A stretch of DNA of 64,000 nt from Aeromicrobium sp. (GCA_015351705.1 JADIIM010000012.1:1-64000), one strand, 5' to 3'; shown: positions 23,237 through 32,686, counted from the stretch's first letter. Notes: a model not told the origin generated them from the letters alone. Numbers and translations: made by a program.

Positions 23237-24385
23237 GTGCGCTACACCACTGCAGGGGAGTCTCACGGACGCGCACTGGTCGCGGTGTTGACCGATGTGC
23301 CCGCGGGTGTGCCGGTGGATCGCGTCGCGATCGACGATGATCTCGCCCGTCGGCAGCGTGGGTACGGCCGAGGCGGCCGCATGGCGATCGAGCATGACTC
23401 GGCCACGGTACTGTCCGGCATCCGGTTCGGGAGGACGCTCGGAAGCCCTGTCGCCCTGCTCATCGAGAACAGGGACGCTCCCAACTGGCACGAGGCGATG
23501 GATCCGTGGGGCACGGGCGAGGGGGTCGAGCGGGTGACCGCCCCACGCCCCGGGCACGCCGACCTGCCGGGGTGTCAGCGCACCGGCTCGGCAGACGCGC
23601 GGGACATCCTCGAGCGCGCGAGCGCCCGCGAGACCGCCGCGCGGGTGGCGGCGGGCGCGGTGGCAAAGGCGCTGCTCGCGGAACTCGGGGTGACGGTGCG
23701 TTCGTGGGTGGAGCGCATCGGCCCGTCAACCACGGGCCCGCTGGCGCCTGAAGCGGTCGACGGTGCGGTGGTCGAGGAGAGCGACGTGCGCTGTCCCGAC
23801 CCGCAGGTCGCAGACGCCATGCGCGCAGCCATCGACGCCGCGCGCTCGGACGGCGAGAGCCTCGGTGGTGTGTTCGCGGTGACGGCCGACGGGCTGGTCC
23901 CGGGAATCGGAGGATATGCCGAGGCAACGGCCCGACTCGACGCGCGGCTTGCCGCGGCCGTGATGTCCGTCCCCGCCATCAAGGGCGTGGAGATCGGTGA
24001 CGGGTTCGCGTGTGCGTGCCGTCCCGGCTCGGCGGTCCACGACGAGATCGTGCTCGACGCGCGCGGAGTGCTGCGGCGCTCGACCAACCGCGCCGGAGGC
24101 ATCGAGGGCGGCATGACCAACGGCGAGCCCCTGGTCCTGCGCGCCGCCATGAAGCCGATACCCACGCTGATGCGGCCGCTCGCTACGGTCGACCTCGCCA
24201 CTGGCGAGGTGGCCGATGCCGCGCGCGAGCGTTCGGACGTCTGTGCGGTCCCGGCTGCCGCGGTGGTCGCTGAGGCCGAGGTGGCCCTCGTGCTCGCCGA
24301 TGCCTACCAGGACCTGCTCGGCAGGGGTTGCCTCGCCGACATGCAGCGCGCACTCGACGCGTATCGAGCAAGGATCGCCTGGTGA
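23237..24385 (+). CDS. aroC: Chorismate synthase
   Basis: AroC converts 5-enolpyruvylshikimate 3-phosphate to chorismate using reduced FMN. The 382-residue protein has the RYTTAGESHG opening, the RRQRGYGRGGRM basic loop, the PRPGHADLPG segment and GIEGGMTNG near the C-terminal third, all part of the flavin/substrate site. GTG 23237 is preferred to GTG 23234 because GGAGGG ends at 23232. The stop overlaps the next gene, a shikimate kinase/dehydroquinate synthase fusion. Confidence 0.96.
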   Translation: MRYTTAGESHGRALVAVLTDVPAGVPVDRVAIDDDLARRQRGYGRGGRMAIEHDSATVLSGIRFGRTLGSPVALLIENRDAPNWHEAMDPWGTGEGVERVTAPRPGHADLPGCQRTGSADARDILERASARETAARVAAGAVAKALLAELGVTVRSWVERIGPSTTGPLAPEAVDGAVVEESDVRCPDPQVADAMRAAIDAARSDGESLGGVFAVTADGLVPGIGGYAEATARLDARLAAAVMSVPAIKGVEIGDGFACACRPGSAVHDEIVLDARGVLRRSTNRAGGIEGGMTNGEPLVLRAAMKPIPTLMRPLATVDLATGEVADAARERSDVCAVPAAAVVAEAEVALVLADAYQDLLGRGCLADMQRALDAYRARIAW

Positions 24386-26001
24386 GCCACGTCTTCCTCA
24401 CCGGCTTCATGGGCGCCGGGAAGAGCACCGTCGGACGGCTGGTGGCCGAGCGGCTCGGCAGGCCCTTCGTCGACCTCGATGCTGAGATCGAGCGGCGTGA
24501 GGGCGCGAGCGTCCAGAGCCTGTTCCGGGAGCGTGGAGAGGCGGGATTCCGTGATGCCGAGCACGCGGCGCTTGCGGCGCTTGCCCAAGAACCCGCGTTG
24601 GTGGTCGCCACCGGTGGCGGCGTCGTGCTGCGCGAGGACAATCAGGCGCTCCTCCGCGGCCACGGGACGGTGGTCTACCTGTCGGTAACGCCCGAAGAGG
24701 CCATCGCGCGCGTGGGCTCTGCCGGCGACCGGCCGCTGCTGGCCGGCGGAGGGCTCTCGGCAGCACGCGCCATCCTGGACGCGCGGCTCGGGCTGTATGC
24801 CGCGACCGCCGATCACGTGATCGACACGGTGGGCAAGGCCCCTGCCGAGGCGGCCGAGGCGGTGCTGCGTGCGCTCGGCGCGATCCGCGTCGGTGCCCAG
24901 GGCGACAGCGGGTACGATGTCCGCGTCGGCCCCGGGCTGCTCGACGCTTGCGGTGAACACGTCGCACGGCTGCTGCCGGGCGCCTCGGCGATGGTGGTGA
25001 GCGACGAGCATGTGTGGGCGCTGTACGGCGAGCGGTGCCGGTCTGCTCTCGAGAGCGCCGGCGTCCGTGTCGCGCAGATCGTCGTTCCGCCCGGTGAGGC
25101 GTCCAAGTCGTGGGAGTCCGCCGGAGCCTTGCTCGAAGGGTTCGCGGCCGCCGGGCTCGATCGGACGTCGGTGGTGGTCGCGCTGGGCGGTGGCGTGGTC
25201 GGCGACCTTGCCGGCTTCTGCGCGTCCGCGTACATGCGGGGCATCGCGGTGGTCCAGGTCCCCACCACGCTCCTGGCACAGGTGGACAGTGCCATCGGCG
25301 GCAAGACCGGCGTCGACCTGCCCGCGGGCAAGAACCTCGTGGGCGCGTTCTGGCCGCCACGGCTCGTGCTGGCCGACACGGACGTGGTCACGAGCCTTCC
25401 CGCAGCCGAGTGGGCGAACGGGATGGTCGAGGTGGTCAAGGCGGCGCTGCTCGAGGGTCAGGCAAGCGTGGAGGGCCTGAGTGACCGCCTTCCCGCACTG
25501 GGCGCGCGGGACCAGGCGGCGGTCCAGGCGACCGTGCGGACCGCGGCGGCGTTCAAGGCGCGCATCGTCTCGGCCGACCTGCGTGAGGCCGACCTGCGCG
25601 AGTGCCTCAACCTCGGCCACACGCTCGGCCATGCGCTCGAAGCGGTGACCGGGTACACGGCGCTGCCGCATGGGCAGGCCGTTGCCGAGGGGATGCGGTT
25701 CGCCGCCATGCTCGCCGAGGAGCTCGTCGGATCTTCTCCCGAACTCACGCGTGAGATCGCCGGCCTGCTCGACGCGGTCGGCGCGTCTCACGGCGCATTC
25801 CTCGAGTGTATCGCCGGTCACCGTGACGCACTCGAGCCAAAGGCACTGCTGGCGGCGATGAAGTCCGACAAGAAGTCCCGCGGGGGCGCTGTGCGCTTCG
25901 TGCTGCTGGAGAGCCCGGGGGCGTGGCGCGTGGCGCCGGTGGACGACGCGACGCTGCTCGGTTCGCTCGAGCGATGGCGCAACGGGATCGGAGATGTGTG
26001 A
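24382..26001 (+). CDS. aroKB: Bifunctional shikimate kinase/3-dehydroquinate synthase
   Basis: One 539-residue reading frame encodes two shikimate pathway enzymes. Residues 1-167 are shikimate kinase: P-loop GFMGAGKST at 8-16, the DLDAEIE shikimate site near 31-37 and the ATGGG motif near 76-80. Residues from about 175 are dehydroquinate synthase: the GGGVVGD NAD site and metal ligands Glu350, His413 (LGHTLGH) and His430 (LPHGQ). GTG 24382 overlaps the aroC stop. The enzymes are separate in many bacteria; no frameshift or internal stop separates them here. Confidence 0.95.
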   Translation: MSHVFLTGFMGAGKSTVGRLVAERLGRPFVDLDAEIERREGASVQSLFRERGEAGFRDAEHAALAALAQEPALVVATGGGVVLREDNQALLRGHGTVVYLSVTPEEAIARVGSAGDRPLLAGGGLSAARAILDARLGLYAATADHVIDTVGKAPAEAAEAVLRALGAIRVGAQGDSGYDVRVGPGLLDACGEHVARLLPGASAMVVSDEHVWALYGERCRSALESAGVRVAQIVVPPGEASKSWESAGALLEGFAAAGLDRTSVVVALGGGVVGDLAGFCASAYMRGIAVVQVPTTLLAQVDSAIGGKTGVDLPAGKNLVGAFWPPRLVLADTDVVTSLPAAEWANGMVEVVKAALLEGQASVEGLSDRLPALGARDQAAVQATVRTAAAFKARIVSADLREADLRECLNLGHTLGHALEAVTGYTALPHGQAVAEGMRFAAMLAEELVGSSPELTREIAGLLDAVGASHGAFLECIAGHRDALEPKALLAAMKSDKKSRGGAVRFVLLESPGAWRVAPVDDATLLGSLERWRNGIGDV

Positions 26002-26003
26002 CG

Positions 26004-26450
26004 ATGCTGCGGATCCTTGTGATGAACGGGCCCAACCTGAATCTGCTCGGCACGCGGGAGCCGGAGGTGTACGGCACGCGCACGCTCGGTGACATCGAGG
26101 CGATGGTTGCGACACACGCGGCGGACCTCGGCGTGGACGTCGAGTTCTTCCAGTCCAACCACGAGGGGGCGCTCATCGACCGCCTGCATGCGGCGATGGG
26201 ATGCGCCGACGGCGTGGTGTTCAACCCCGGGGCGCTCACGCACTACTCGTACGCGCTGCGTGACGCCATCGCGGCCACGGGCCTGCCGGTCGTCGAGGTG
26301 CACTTGAGCGACATCTCCGCCCGGGAGGACTTCCGGGCGGTGAGTGTCACCGCACCGGTCTGCATCGCCCAGATATCGGGCCGTGGCGCCGAGTCGTATA
26401 CGGCAGGACTTGAGACGCTCGTGGAGCACATCCGCAAGGAGGACCGATGA
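26004..26450 (+). CDS. aroQ: Type II 3-dehydroquinate dehydratase
   Basis: AroQ dehydrates 3-dehydroquinate to 3-dehydroshikimate. The 148-residue dodecameric-type enzyme shows [17 protein letters not shown] with catalytic Tyr23, the FFQSNHEG segment, NPGALTHYS (Asn74) and [11 protein letters not shown] with catalytic His100. The usual Asn of the last motif (HxSN) is Asp here. ATG 26004 lies 2 bases after the preceding stop, and the stop overlaps the next start (ATGA). Confidence 0.95.
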   Translation: MLRILVMNGPNLNLLGTREPEVYGTRTLGDIEAMVATHAADLGVDVEFFQSNHEGALIDRLHAAMGCADGVVFNPGALTHYSYALRDAIAATGLPVVEVHLSDISAREDFRAVSVTAPVCIAQISGRGAESYTAGLETLVEHIRKEDR

Positions 26451-27535
26451 ACATCGAAGCTCGGCTGCGCGGCCTGCGGCGTCGGCTGACCGACACGAAC
26501 GAGCCTGCCATCCTGGTCACCGCCAACGCCAACCTGCGCTATCTGACCGGGTTCGACGGGGTGATCGACGACGGGATCAACGGCGCATGCCTGGTGACCG
26601 CCGAGCACGCACGCTTCTACACGGACCACCGGTACGCCGAGGCGGCCCGGAACGCGGCTGCGGGCACGCCGTGGGAGGTACGCATCCAGAAGGAGAACCT
26701 GTACATCGAGATCTGCGATGAGCTCATCGCCGAGGGCATCGACTCGCTCATGCTCGAGTCGTCGGTGCCGTACGGACGCTTCACGTTCATCTCGGAACAG
26801 TTCCGGGGTGCGGTCCGTGTGGTGGACCACTACGTCGAGGAGCTGCGGCAGATCAAGGAGCGGGCGGAGATCGAGCGTATCGCGCACGCCACGGCGATCG
26901 CCGACGAGGCCTTCGACCACATCTGCGGCGTTATGGCGCCACAGATGACCGAGGCCGAGGTAGCGCTGGAACTCGAGTTCTTCATGCGCAGGCGCGGCTC
27001 CGACGGCATCGCGTTCGACCCCATCGTAGCCTCCGGTCCCAACGGCGCCCGTCCGCACGCGATCCCCGGTCAGCGGGAGCTCGAGCGTGGCGATCTCGTC
27101 GTCCTGGACTTCGGCGCCCGCGTGGGCGGATATCGCTCGGACATGACACGCACCGTGGCGATCGGTGAGATCTCCGACGACCTCAAGCGCCTCTACGACG
27201 CGGTCCTCGCCGCCAACGAGGCCGGCATTGCTGCGGTCCGTGCCGGGATGCCGTGCGTCGAGGTGGACCGGGCGGCGCGCGAGGTGCTCGATCAGCGCGG
27301 TCTGGGCGACCGCTTCACGCACGGACTCGGACACGGGGTCGGTCTCGACGTGCATGAGATGCCGACGGTGGGGCCGCGGAGCACGCAGTCGCTGCGCGAG
27401 GGCGCTGTGGTGACCGTGGAGCCGGGCGTCTACGTGGAGGGTCTCGCGGGTGTTAGAATCGAAGACCTCGTGGTGGTAGAACAGGCCGGATGCCGGCTGC
27501 TGACCAGCGCGCCGAAAGAGCTCGTCTCGATCTAG
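26447..27535 (+). CDS. M24 family Xaa-Pro peptidase
   Basis: This 362-residue cytoplasmic metallopeptidase has a creatinase-like N-terminal domain (1-130) and a pita-bread catalytic domain. Metal ligands are visible in [18 protein letters not shown] (Asp221 and Asp232), [12 protein letters not shown] (His), VEPGVYVEG (Glu) and RIEDLVVVE (Glu). Proteins of this type commonly precede efp in Gram-positive genomes, as here. It starts within the aroQ stop. Confidence 0.93.
   Translation: MNIEARLRGLRRRLTDTNEPAILVTANANLRYLTGFDGVIDDGINGACLVTAEHARFYTDHRYAEAARNAAAGTPWEVRIQKENLYIEICDELIAEGIDSLMLESSVPYGRFTFISEQFRGAVRVVDHYVEELRQIKERAEIERIAHATAIADEAFDHICGVMAPQMTEAEVALELEFFMRRRGSDGIAFDPIVASGPNGARPHAIPGQRELERGDLVVLDFGARVGGYRSDMTRTVAIGEISDDLKRLYDAVLAANEAGIAAVRAGMPCVEVDRAAREVLDQRGLGDRFTHGLGHGVGLDVHEMPTVGPRSTQSLREGAVVTVEPGVYVEGLAGVRIEDLVVVEQAGCRLLTSAPKELVSI
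27451..27459 (+). promoter_or_regulatory. Extended -10 promoter for efp within the peptidase gene
   Basis: TGTTAGAAT is an extended -10 located about 90 bases before the efp start, inside the 3' end of the peptidase gene. It would give efp its own transcript in addition to read-through. Confidence 0.42.
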
Positions 27536-27549
27536 GAAGGCTACACGAC

Positions 27550-28110
27550 ATGGCTGTCTCCACGAACCAGTTCAAGACCGGTATGTGCATCAGCTACAAC
27601 GACAAGATGTGGATCATCGTCGACTTCCAACACGTGAAGCCCGGCAAGGGCGGTGCGTTCGTGCGCACCAAACTCAAGGAGCTCAAGACCGGTCGCGTGA
27701 ACGACGTGACGTTCCGCGCCGGTGAGAAGGTCGATGACGTCCGGGTGGAGACCAAGCGCCTGCAGTACCTGTACACCGATGGCGCAGCATTCCACTTCAT
27801 GGACACGGACAGCTACGAGCAGTTCGAGATCTCGGCGGACTTCGTGGGCGACGCGGCCAAGTGGCTCAAGGAGAACGACGAGGTGCAGGTCGTCTACGCC
27901 GCCGGTGAGATGATCGGCGTTGAGCCGCCGATGTTCGTTGAGCTCGCCGTCACCGAGACCGACCCCGGCTTCAAGGGCGACACCGTCCAGGGCGGCACGA
28001 AGCCGGCGACCCTCGAGACCGGCGCGGTCGTGCAGGTCCCGATGTTCGTCGAGACCGGTGACACGCTGAAGATCGACACCCGCGACGGGTCCTATATCAC
28101 CCGCGTGTAG
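27550..28110 (+). CDS. efp: Translation elongation factor P
   Basis: EF-P binds ribosomes stalled on proline runs and stimulates peptide bond formation. The 186-residue protein has the three-domain length typical of the family, with KPGKGGAFVR carrying the loop lysine in domain I and the C-terminal GDTLKIDTRDGSYITRV signature. No epmA/epmB modification genes are in the window. Its neighbours include proteins with strong Pro runs (7064 and 10144), which would depend on EF-P. Confidence 0.97.
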   Translation: MAVSTNQFKTGMCISYNDKMWIIVDFQHVKPGKGGAFVRTKLKELKTGRVNDVTFRAGEKVDDVRVETKRLQYLYTDGAAFHFMDTDSYEQFEISADFVGDAAKWLKENDEVQVVYAAGEMIGVEPPMFVELAVTETDPGFKGDTVQGGTKPATLETGAVVQVPMFVETGDTLKIDTRDGSYITRV

Positions 28111-28117
28111 CCTCCGC

Positions 28118-28123
28118 TATACT
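28118..28123 (+). promoter_or_regulatory. -10 element upstream of the carboxylase genes
   Basis: TATACT lies 7 bases after the efp stop and 66 bases before the carboxyltransferase start. A short hairpin (CCTCT...AGAGG with GC-rich inner pairs) follows in the leader around 28133-28157. Confidence 0.4.
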
Positions 28124-28189
28124 GTTGCGACCGCCTCTCAGGGCAGCCGGCCCAGAGGGGTTCACGCCTACCCACACAAGGACGGTGCG

Positions 28190-30064
28190 ATGCGACCGGT
28201 CAAGATCACCGACACGACGCTGCGCGACGCCCATCAGTCGCTGTGGGCCACACGGATGCAACTCGGCGACATGCTGCCGATCCTTCCGCTCATGGACTCG
28301 GTGGGCTATTGGTCACTTGAGGTCTGGGGCGGCGCGACGTTCGATGCGGCGCTGCGGTTCCTCGATGAGAACCCGTGGGACCGGCTCCGGGTCATCAAGC
28401 AGCACTGCCCGAAGACGCCGCTGCAGATGTTGCTGCGTGGACAGAACCTCGTGGGCTATAAGCACTACAGCGATGAGATCGTCACCCGTTTCGTGCATGC
28501 GTCGCACCGCAACGGCATCGACGTGTTCCGCATCTTCGACGCGCTGAACGATATCCGCAACGTCGAGACGGCAGCACGCGCCGTCAAGGAGTGTGGCGGC
28601 CACTTCGAGGGGGCCATCTCCTACACGGTGAGCCCCGTCCACACGCTCGACAGCTACCTGGCGTACGCGCAGCAGCTGAAGGAGCTCGGCGCGGACACCA
28701 TCTGCATCAAGGACATGGCCGGCATGCTCACCCCGTTCCGCACGGAGAAGATGGTGCGGGCGCTCGTCGATGAGATCGGCCTGCCGGTGCACGTGCACTG
28801 CCACTACATCGGCGGCATGGCTCCCATGAACTACCTGAAGGCCGCCGAGGCCGGCGCCGACATCATCGACACCGCCGTGGTGGCGCTCGCGTTCGGCAAC
28901 AGCCAGCCGGCCGTCGAGATGATCGTGGCCGCGCTCAAGGAGTCTCCTTACGACAGCGGGCTCGACCTTGACAAGCTCTTCGAGATCGCCGAGTACTGGG
29001 AGAACGTGCGGCAGAACAAGCAGCTCAAGCGCGGCGTGACCTCGCTCCTGCACATGGAGGTGTTCAGCCACCAGGTCCCGGGCGGGATGATGAGCAACCT
29101 CATGAGCCAGTTGGAGCTCCAGAACGCGAGCGACCGACTCCCGGACGTGCTGGCCGAGATCCCGCGCGTGCGTGCCGAGGTGGGCTATCCGCCGCTCGTC
29201 ACTCCCATGTCGCAGATCGTCGGCACCCAGGCCGTCATCAACGTGCTCACCGGCAAGCGGTGGGCGATGGTCCCCGCCGAGATGAAGGACTACCTGCGCG
29301 GTCAGTACGGCAAGGCTCCCGGACCGCTCGACAAGGGCATCGTCGCGCAGATCCTCGGCGACGAGCAGCCGCTCGCGCCTGATGTGCGGCCGGGCTCTTT
29401 GGTCACCACGACGTACGACGAGGCCGCCGCCGAGATCGGCGACCTTGCGAGGACCGAGGAGGACGTGCTCATGTACGCCCTCTTCCCGAACGAGGCCCGC
29501 GACTACCTCGAGCGTCACAAGACCGGCGTTGAGGGCTCGGTCTTCATGATGGCCGCCGAGGTCGAGACGATGAGAGAGGACGACGACGTGAATGTGAACC
29601 AGATCGCCGAGCTGGTGAGACTCGTCGAGAACTCGGATATCACCGAGGTGATCGTCGAGGAGGGCGACGCCCGCGTGGTCGTCCGTCGAGGCGGCGCGGC
29701 CGGACCGCTCGAGCCCCATCACGCAGCCGCGCACCACGCGCCGCCCGCGCCGATGCCGTCGTCCCCAGAATCACCGCAGGTGACCGACACGCCGAAGACC
29801 GGCGGGGACCGGCCCGCGAGCTGGAAGCCGGTGGTGGCGCCGATGGTGGGCACGTTCTACTCGGCCAGTGCGCCGGGGGCGGCCCCGTTCGTCGCCGTGG
29901 GGGACACGGTCGCCGAGGGGCAGACGCTCTGCATCCTCGAGGCCATGAAGCTCATGAACGAGATCGCCGCCGAGGAGGCGGGCGTCGTCCGCGAGGTCTG
30001 CGTGGCCAACGCCACGCCGGTCGAGTACGGCACGGTGCTCTTCTACTACGAGCCGGTGGCGTAG
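28190..30064 (+). CDS. pycB: Pyruvate/oxaloacetate carboxyltransferase fused to AccB-type biotin carrier
   Basis: This 624-residue protein joins two parts. Residues 1-460 form a PycB/OadA-type carboxyltransferase TIM barrel with TLRDAHQSLWATR at the start and the metal-binding His203/His205 in HCHYIGG. Residues from about 467 look like a complete AccB biotin carboxyl carrier: VNQIAELVRLVENSDITEV, a His/Pro-rich linker and a lipoyl-like domain with Lys587 in EAMKLM as the biotinylation site. With the adjacent accC it could form a split pyruvate carboxylase. GTG 29588 inside the gene has its own ribosome binding site and may yield a free 158-residue carrier. Confidence 0.9.
   Translation: MRPVKITDTTLRDAHQSLWATRMQLGDMLPILPLMDSVGYWSLEVWGGATFDAALRFLDENPWDRLRVIKQHCPKTPLQMLLRGQNLVGYKHYSDEIVTRFVHASHRNGIDVFRIFDALNDIRNVETAARAVKECGGHFEGAISYTVSPVHTLDSYLAYAQQLKELGADTICIKDMAGMLTPFRTEKMVRALVDEIGLPVHVHCHYIGGMAPMNYLKAAEAGADIIDTAVVALAFGNSQPAVEMIVAALKESPYDSGLDLDKLFEIAEYWENVRQNKQLKRGVTSLLHMEVFSHQVPGGMMSNLMSQLELQNASDRLPDVLAEIPRVRAEVGYPPLVTPMSQIVGTQAVINVLTGKRWAMVPAEMKDYLRGQYGKAPGPLDKGIVAQILGDEQPLAPDVRPGSLVTTTYDEAAAEIGDLARTEEDVLMYALFPNEARDYLERHKTGVEGSVFMMAAEVETMREDDDVNVNQIAELVRLVENSDITEVIVEEGDARVVVRRGGAAGPLEPHHAAAHHAPPAPMPSSPESPQVTDTPKTGGDRPASWKPVVAPMVGTFYSASAPGAAPFVAVGDTVAEGQTLCILEAMKLMNEIAAEEAGVVREVCVANATPVEYGTVLFYYEPVA
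29572..29590 (+). promoter_or_regulatory. Internal ribosome binding site and GTG start for a free biotin carrier
   Basis: GAGAGAGGA at 29572-29580 precedes an in-frame GTG at 29588 by 7 bases, exactly at the junction between the carboxyltransferase and AccB-like parts. Translation from here would give the sequence starting MNVNQIAELVRLVE, the normal N-terminus of AccB proteins. Confidence 0.5.
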
Positions 30065-31474
30065 ATGGCGTCGCTCGGCAAGGTCCTGATCGCCAATCGC
30101 GGCGAGGTCGCCCTGCGCGTGGTCCGTGCGTGCAAGGAGATGGGCATCCGCTCGGTGGCGGTGTACTCGGAGGCCGATCGCGACTCGCTGCATGCACGCA
30201 TGGCCGACGAGGCGGTCTGCATAGGACCGGCGTCCTCGGCCGGAAGCTACCTCAACATGCCCAACGTCATCTCGGCGGCGCTGATCTCCGGCGCCGATGC
30301 CGTGCACCCCGGCTATGGCTTCCTTGCCGAGAACGCTGCGTTCGCGCGTGCGTGCGTGGACTCCGGTCTCGTGTTCGTCGGTCCGTCTGCGGACGCTATC
30401 GAGCGCATGGGCGACAAGGCGGTCGCACGCTCGACCATGATGGCGGCCGGTGTCCCGTGCGTGCCCGGCAGCGACGGCTCTGTGGACACCGTCGCCGATG
30501 CGCTGGCGTTCGCCCACGAGGTGGGGTTCCCGGTGCTGATCAAGGCCGCGGCGGGCGGCGGGGGCAAGGGGATGCGCGTCGCAGCCGACGAGTCGGAACT
30601 CGAGCGCAACTTCACGGCCGCCAAGACCGAGGCGGCGGCCGCGTTCGGCAACGACACGGTCTACATCGAGAAGTACCTCGCGCGTCCGCGGCATGTGGAG
30701 ATCCAGGTGCTTGCCGATACGCACGGCAACGCGGTGTACCTTTTCGAGCGCGACTGCTCGGTACAGCGGCGCCACCAGAAGCTCATCGAGGAGGCGCCCA
30801 GCCCGGCGCTCACACCCGAGCTTCGCTCGGCGATGGGGGAGGCGGCGCTCAAGGCGGTCCGTGCGGTCGATTACGTGAACGCCGGAACCGTGGAGTTCCT
30901 GCTCGACACCGACGGCTCCTTCTACTTCATGGAGATGAACACGCGCGTGCAGGTCGAGCACCCGGTGACCGAGCAGATCACCGGCGTGGACATCATCAAG
31001 GAGCAGATCCGCATCGCCGCCGGCGAACCGATGAAGCACGCGACCCAGGACGCGCTCGAGCTGCGTGGACACGCCATCGAGTTCCGCATCAACGCCGAGG
31101 ATCCGCTCCACAACTTCCGGCCACACCCGGGCCTGGTGGAGTGCTTCAATCCTCCCGGGGGCTTCGGCGTTCGCGTCGACAGCCATCTGTACGGCGGATA
31201 CACCGTTCCACCGTACTACGACTCGCTGCTCGCCAAGCTGGTGGTGTGGGGGGAGACGCGCGAGGAGGCTATCACCAGGGCCCGTCGGGCGCTCGACGAG
31301 TTCATCGTCGTCGGCATCCCCACGACGATCCCGTTCCACCAGTTCGTGGTGGAAGAGGAGCACTTCGCGCGGGGTGAGGTCTATACTGACTACGTGGAGC
31401 GCCACGTGCTCCCCGCCGATCTCGCCGCGTTCCACGCGGCGATGCACGCTGACGAGGAGGGACGCGATGACTGA
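30065..31474 (+). CDS. accC: Biotin carboxylase subunit
   Basis: AccC carboxylates biotin with ATP and bicarbonate for acetyl-CoA or pyruvate carboxylase. The 469-residue ATP-grasp enzyme shows KVLIANRGEVALRVVRA, the HPGYGFLAEN segment, the glycine loop AAAGGGGKGM, and the EMNTRVQVEHPVTE metal/active-site motif. The length is normal (about 450). ATG 30065 is the base after the fusion gene's stop, so the two are coupled. Either carboxylase complex could use it. Confidence 0.95.
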   Translation: MASLGKVLIANRGEVALRVVRACKEMGIRSVAVYSEADRDSLHARMADEAVCIGPASSAGSYLNMPNVISAALISGADAVHPGYGFLAENAAFARACVDSGLVFVGPSADAIERMGDKAVARSTMMAAGVPCVPGSDGSVDTVADALAFAHEVGFPVLIKAAAGGGGKGMRVAADESELERNFTAAKTEAAAAFGNDTVYIEKYLARPRHVEIQVLADTHGNAVYLFERDCSVQRRHQKLIEEAPSPALTPELRSAMGEAALKAVRAVDYVNAGTVEFLLDTDGSFYFMEMNTRVQVEHPVTEQITGVDIIKEQIRIAAGEPMKHATQDALELRGHAIEFRINAEDPLHNFRPHPGLVECFNPPGGFGVRVDSHLYGGYTVPPYYDSLLAKLVVWGETREEAITRARRALDEFIVVGIPTTIPFHQFVVEEEHFARGEVYTDYVERHVLPADLAAFHAAMHADEEGRDD

Positions 31475-31814
31475 GGAGATCACGCTGGAGGGCATCGGGA
31501 TCGCTCCCGGCGTACTCGAGACCATCGCGACGGTGGCGGCGCAGGGCGTCGACGGTGTCGCCGAGGTCTCGTGCGTCGGCGGCGGCCTGGCGGGGCTGGT
31601 TCAGAAAGGCTCGTCCCGCGGCGTGTGCGTCGAGGTCAGCGATGAGGGCGCGCTTGTGGCGTCCCTGCGCATCCACGCGGCGTACGGCCGCCCTCTGCGC
31701 GAGATCGCGACCGACGTCCAGAAGGCCGTGATCGACGCGCTGCTCACCCACACCGGACAGACGGTCGCCGCGGTCGACGTGTACGTCGACGACGTCGTCT
31801 TCCCCGAGCGATAG
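31467..31814 (+). CDS. Asp23/Gls24 family protein (YqhY-like)
   Basis: This 115-residue protein matches the Asp23/Gls24 family of small envelope-associated or regulatory proteins: GVLETIATVAAQGVDGVAEV near the start and ATDVQKAVIDALLTHTG in the last third. In Firmicutes yqhY sits between accBC and nusB, as here, and is linked to control of fatty-acid synthesis. It overlaps the accC stop by 8 bases. A role in regulating the adjacent carboxylase is inference. Confidence 0.88.
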   Translation: MTEEITLEGIGIAPGVLETIATVAAQGVDGVAEVSCVGGGLAGLVQKGSSRGVCVEVSDEGALVASLRIHAAYGRPLREIATDVQKAVIDALLTHTGQTVAAVDVYVDDVVFPER

Positions 31815-31834
31815 CGCCGGCGGTACCGACGACG

Positions 31835-32338
31835 ATGCTTGAACGCACGCGCGCCCGACGCCAGGCACTTCAGATCCTGTATCAACGGGACATCACCGGT
31901 CAGAGTGTCGCCGACATCCTGGCGTCCGGTACCTACAACGCCGAGGACGGCGAGCCGTCGACATACTGCCAGGAGCTGGCGCTGGGAACGGAGCGTGAGC
32001 AGGGGCCGGTGGACGCGGAGATCGAAGCGACATCACAGCACTGGTCGCTCATGCGCATGCCGTTCGTCGACCGCAACATCCTGCGGCTGGCCGTCTACGA
32101 GATCCTTTTCGAACCCGAGGTCCCGCACTCGGTCGCCATCAACGAGGCGGTCGAGATGGCCAAGGTCTACGGTGGCGATGATTCGTCCAAGTTCGTGAAC
32201 GGCGTGCTCGGCAGGATCGCCCAACTCAAGACGGGGCGGGACCCGGGCGATGACGACGCCGTGTCGTCGGCCGATGCCGACACCGGATCGTCGACCGGGC
32301 CGGACGATGATGGCGAAAGCGATGGAGAAGGGGTCTGA
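31835..32338 (+). CDS. nusB: Transcription antitermination factor NusB
   Basis: NusB binds boxA RNA with NusE for rRNA antitermination. Residues 1-130 form the all-alpha NusB fold: RTRARRQALQILYQ, MPFVDRNILRLAVYEIL and SVAINEAVEMAKVYGG with KFVNGVLG. The protein has 167 residues; the last 35 form an acidic Asp/Ser/Gly tail beyond the family's usual length. The xseB gene follows 6 bases later and carries a similar acidic tail. Confidence 0.95.
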   Translation: MLERTRARRQALQILYQRDITGQSVADILASGTYNAEDGEPSTYCQELALGTEREQGPVDAEIEATSQHWSLMRMPFVDRNILRLAVYEILFEPEVPHSVAINEAVEMAKVYGGDDSSKFVNGVLGRIAQLKTGRDPGDDDAVSSADADTGSSTGPDDDGESDGEGV

Positions 32339-32344
32339 GCCGCT

Positions 32345-32686
32345 ATGGCGGACGAGAAGTTCAGCTTCGAGCAGGCCAGGGTACGCCTGGAGGAGATCGC
32401 GTCCGAGGCGCGCAAGAAGGACACCTCGCTCGAGCGGAGCCTCGACCTGTTGGAGGAGGGCGTCCGTCTGGCCAACATCTGCACCGAACTCGTCGATCAC
32501 GCGGACCTGAGCGCTTCCGGAGCGTCCGGGCAAGACGACGAGAACGGCGCGGCCGATGGGCTGGATGCCGGGAGCCCGGAACCTGAGGAGCCGTCCGTAG
32601 ATGGCCGGCCCGTGTCCTCGGAAGAGGATGCGCCGGAGGCCGAGACTCCTGCTCCAGGCCGTGACGCGGGCGTCGCCGGGGCGTAA
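32345..32686 (+). CDS. xseB: Exodeoxyribonuclease VII small subunit
   Basis: Residues 1-65 match XseB, the small helical subunit that forms coiled arms on XseA: FEQARVRLEEIASE and LERSLDLLEEGVRLANIC. The protein has 113 residues against about 75 for the family; the extra 45 are acidic and Pro-rich. xseA is not adjacent in the window; it may lie elsewhere. Confidence 0.88.
   Translation: MADEKFSFEQARVRLEEIASEARKKDTSLERSLDLLEEGVRLANICTELVDHADLSASGASGQDDENGAADGLDAGSPEPEEPSVDGRPVSSEEDAPEAETPAPGRDAGVAGA

Noticed and set aside
24304-26115. A 603-codon minus-strand frame opposite aroKB
   Set aside because: The composition is that of a GC-rich shadow, without start signal or domain, and it lies fully opposite a catalytic fusion gene.
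28190-30064. Frameshift joining separate pycB and accB genes
   Set aside because: The frame is open throughout with normal codon use across the junction, so a genuine fusion is the simpler reading, with possible internal initiation.
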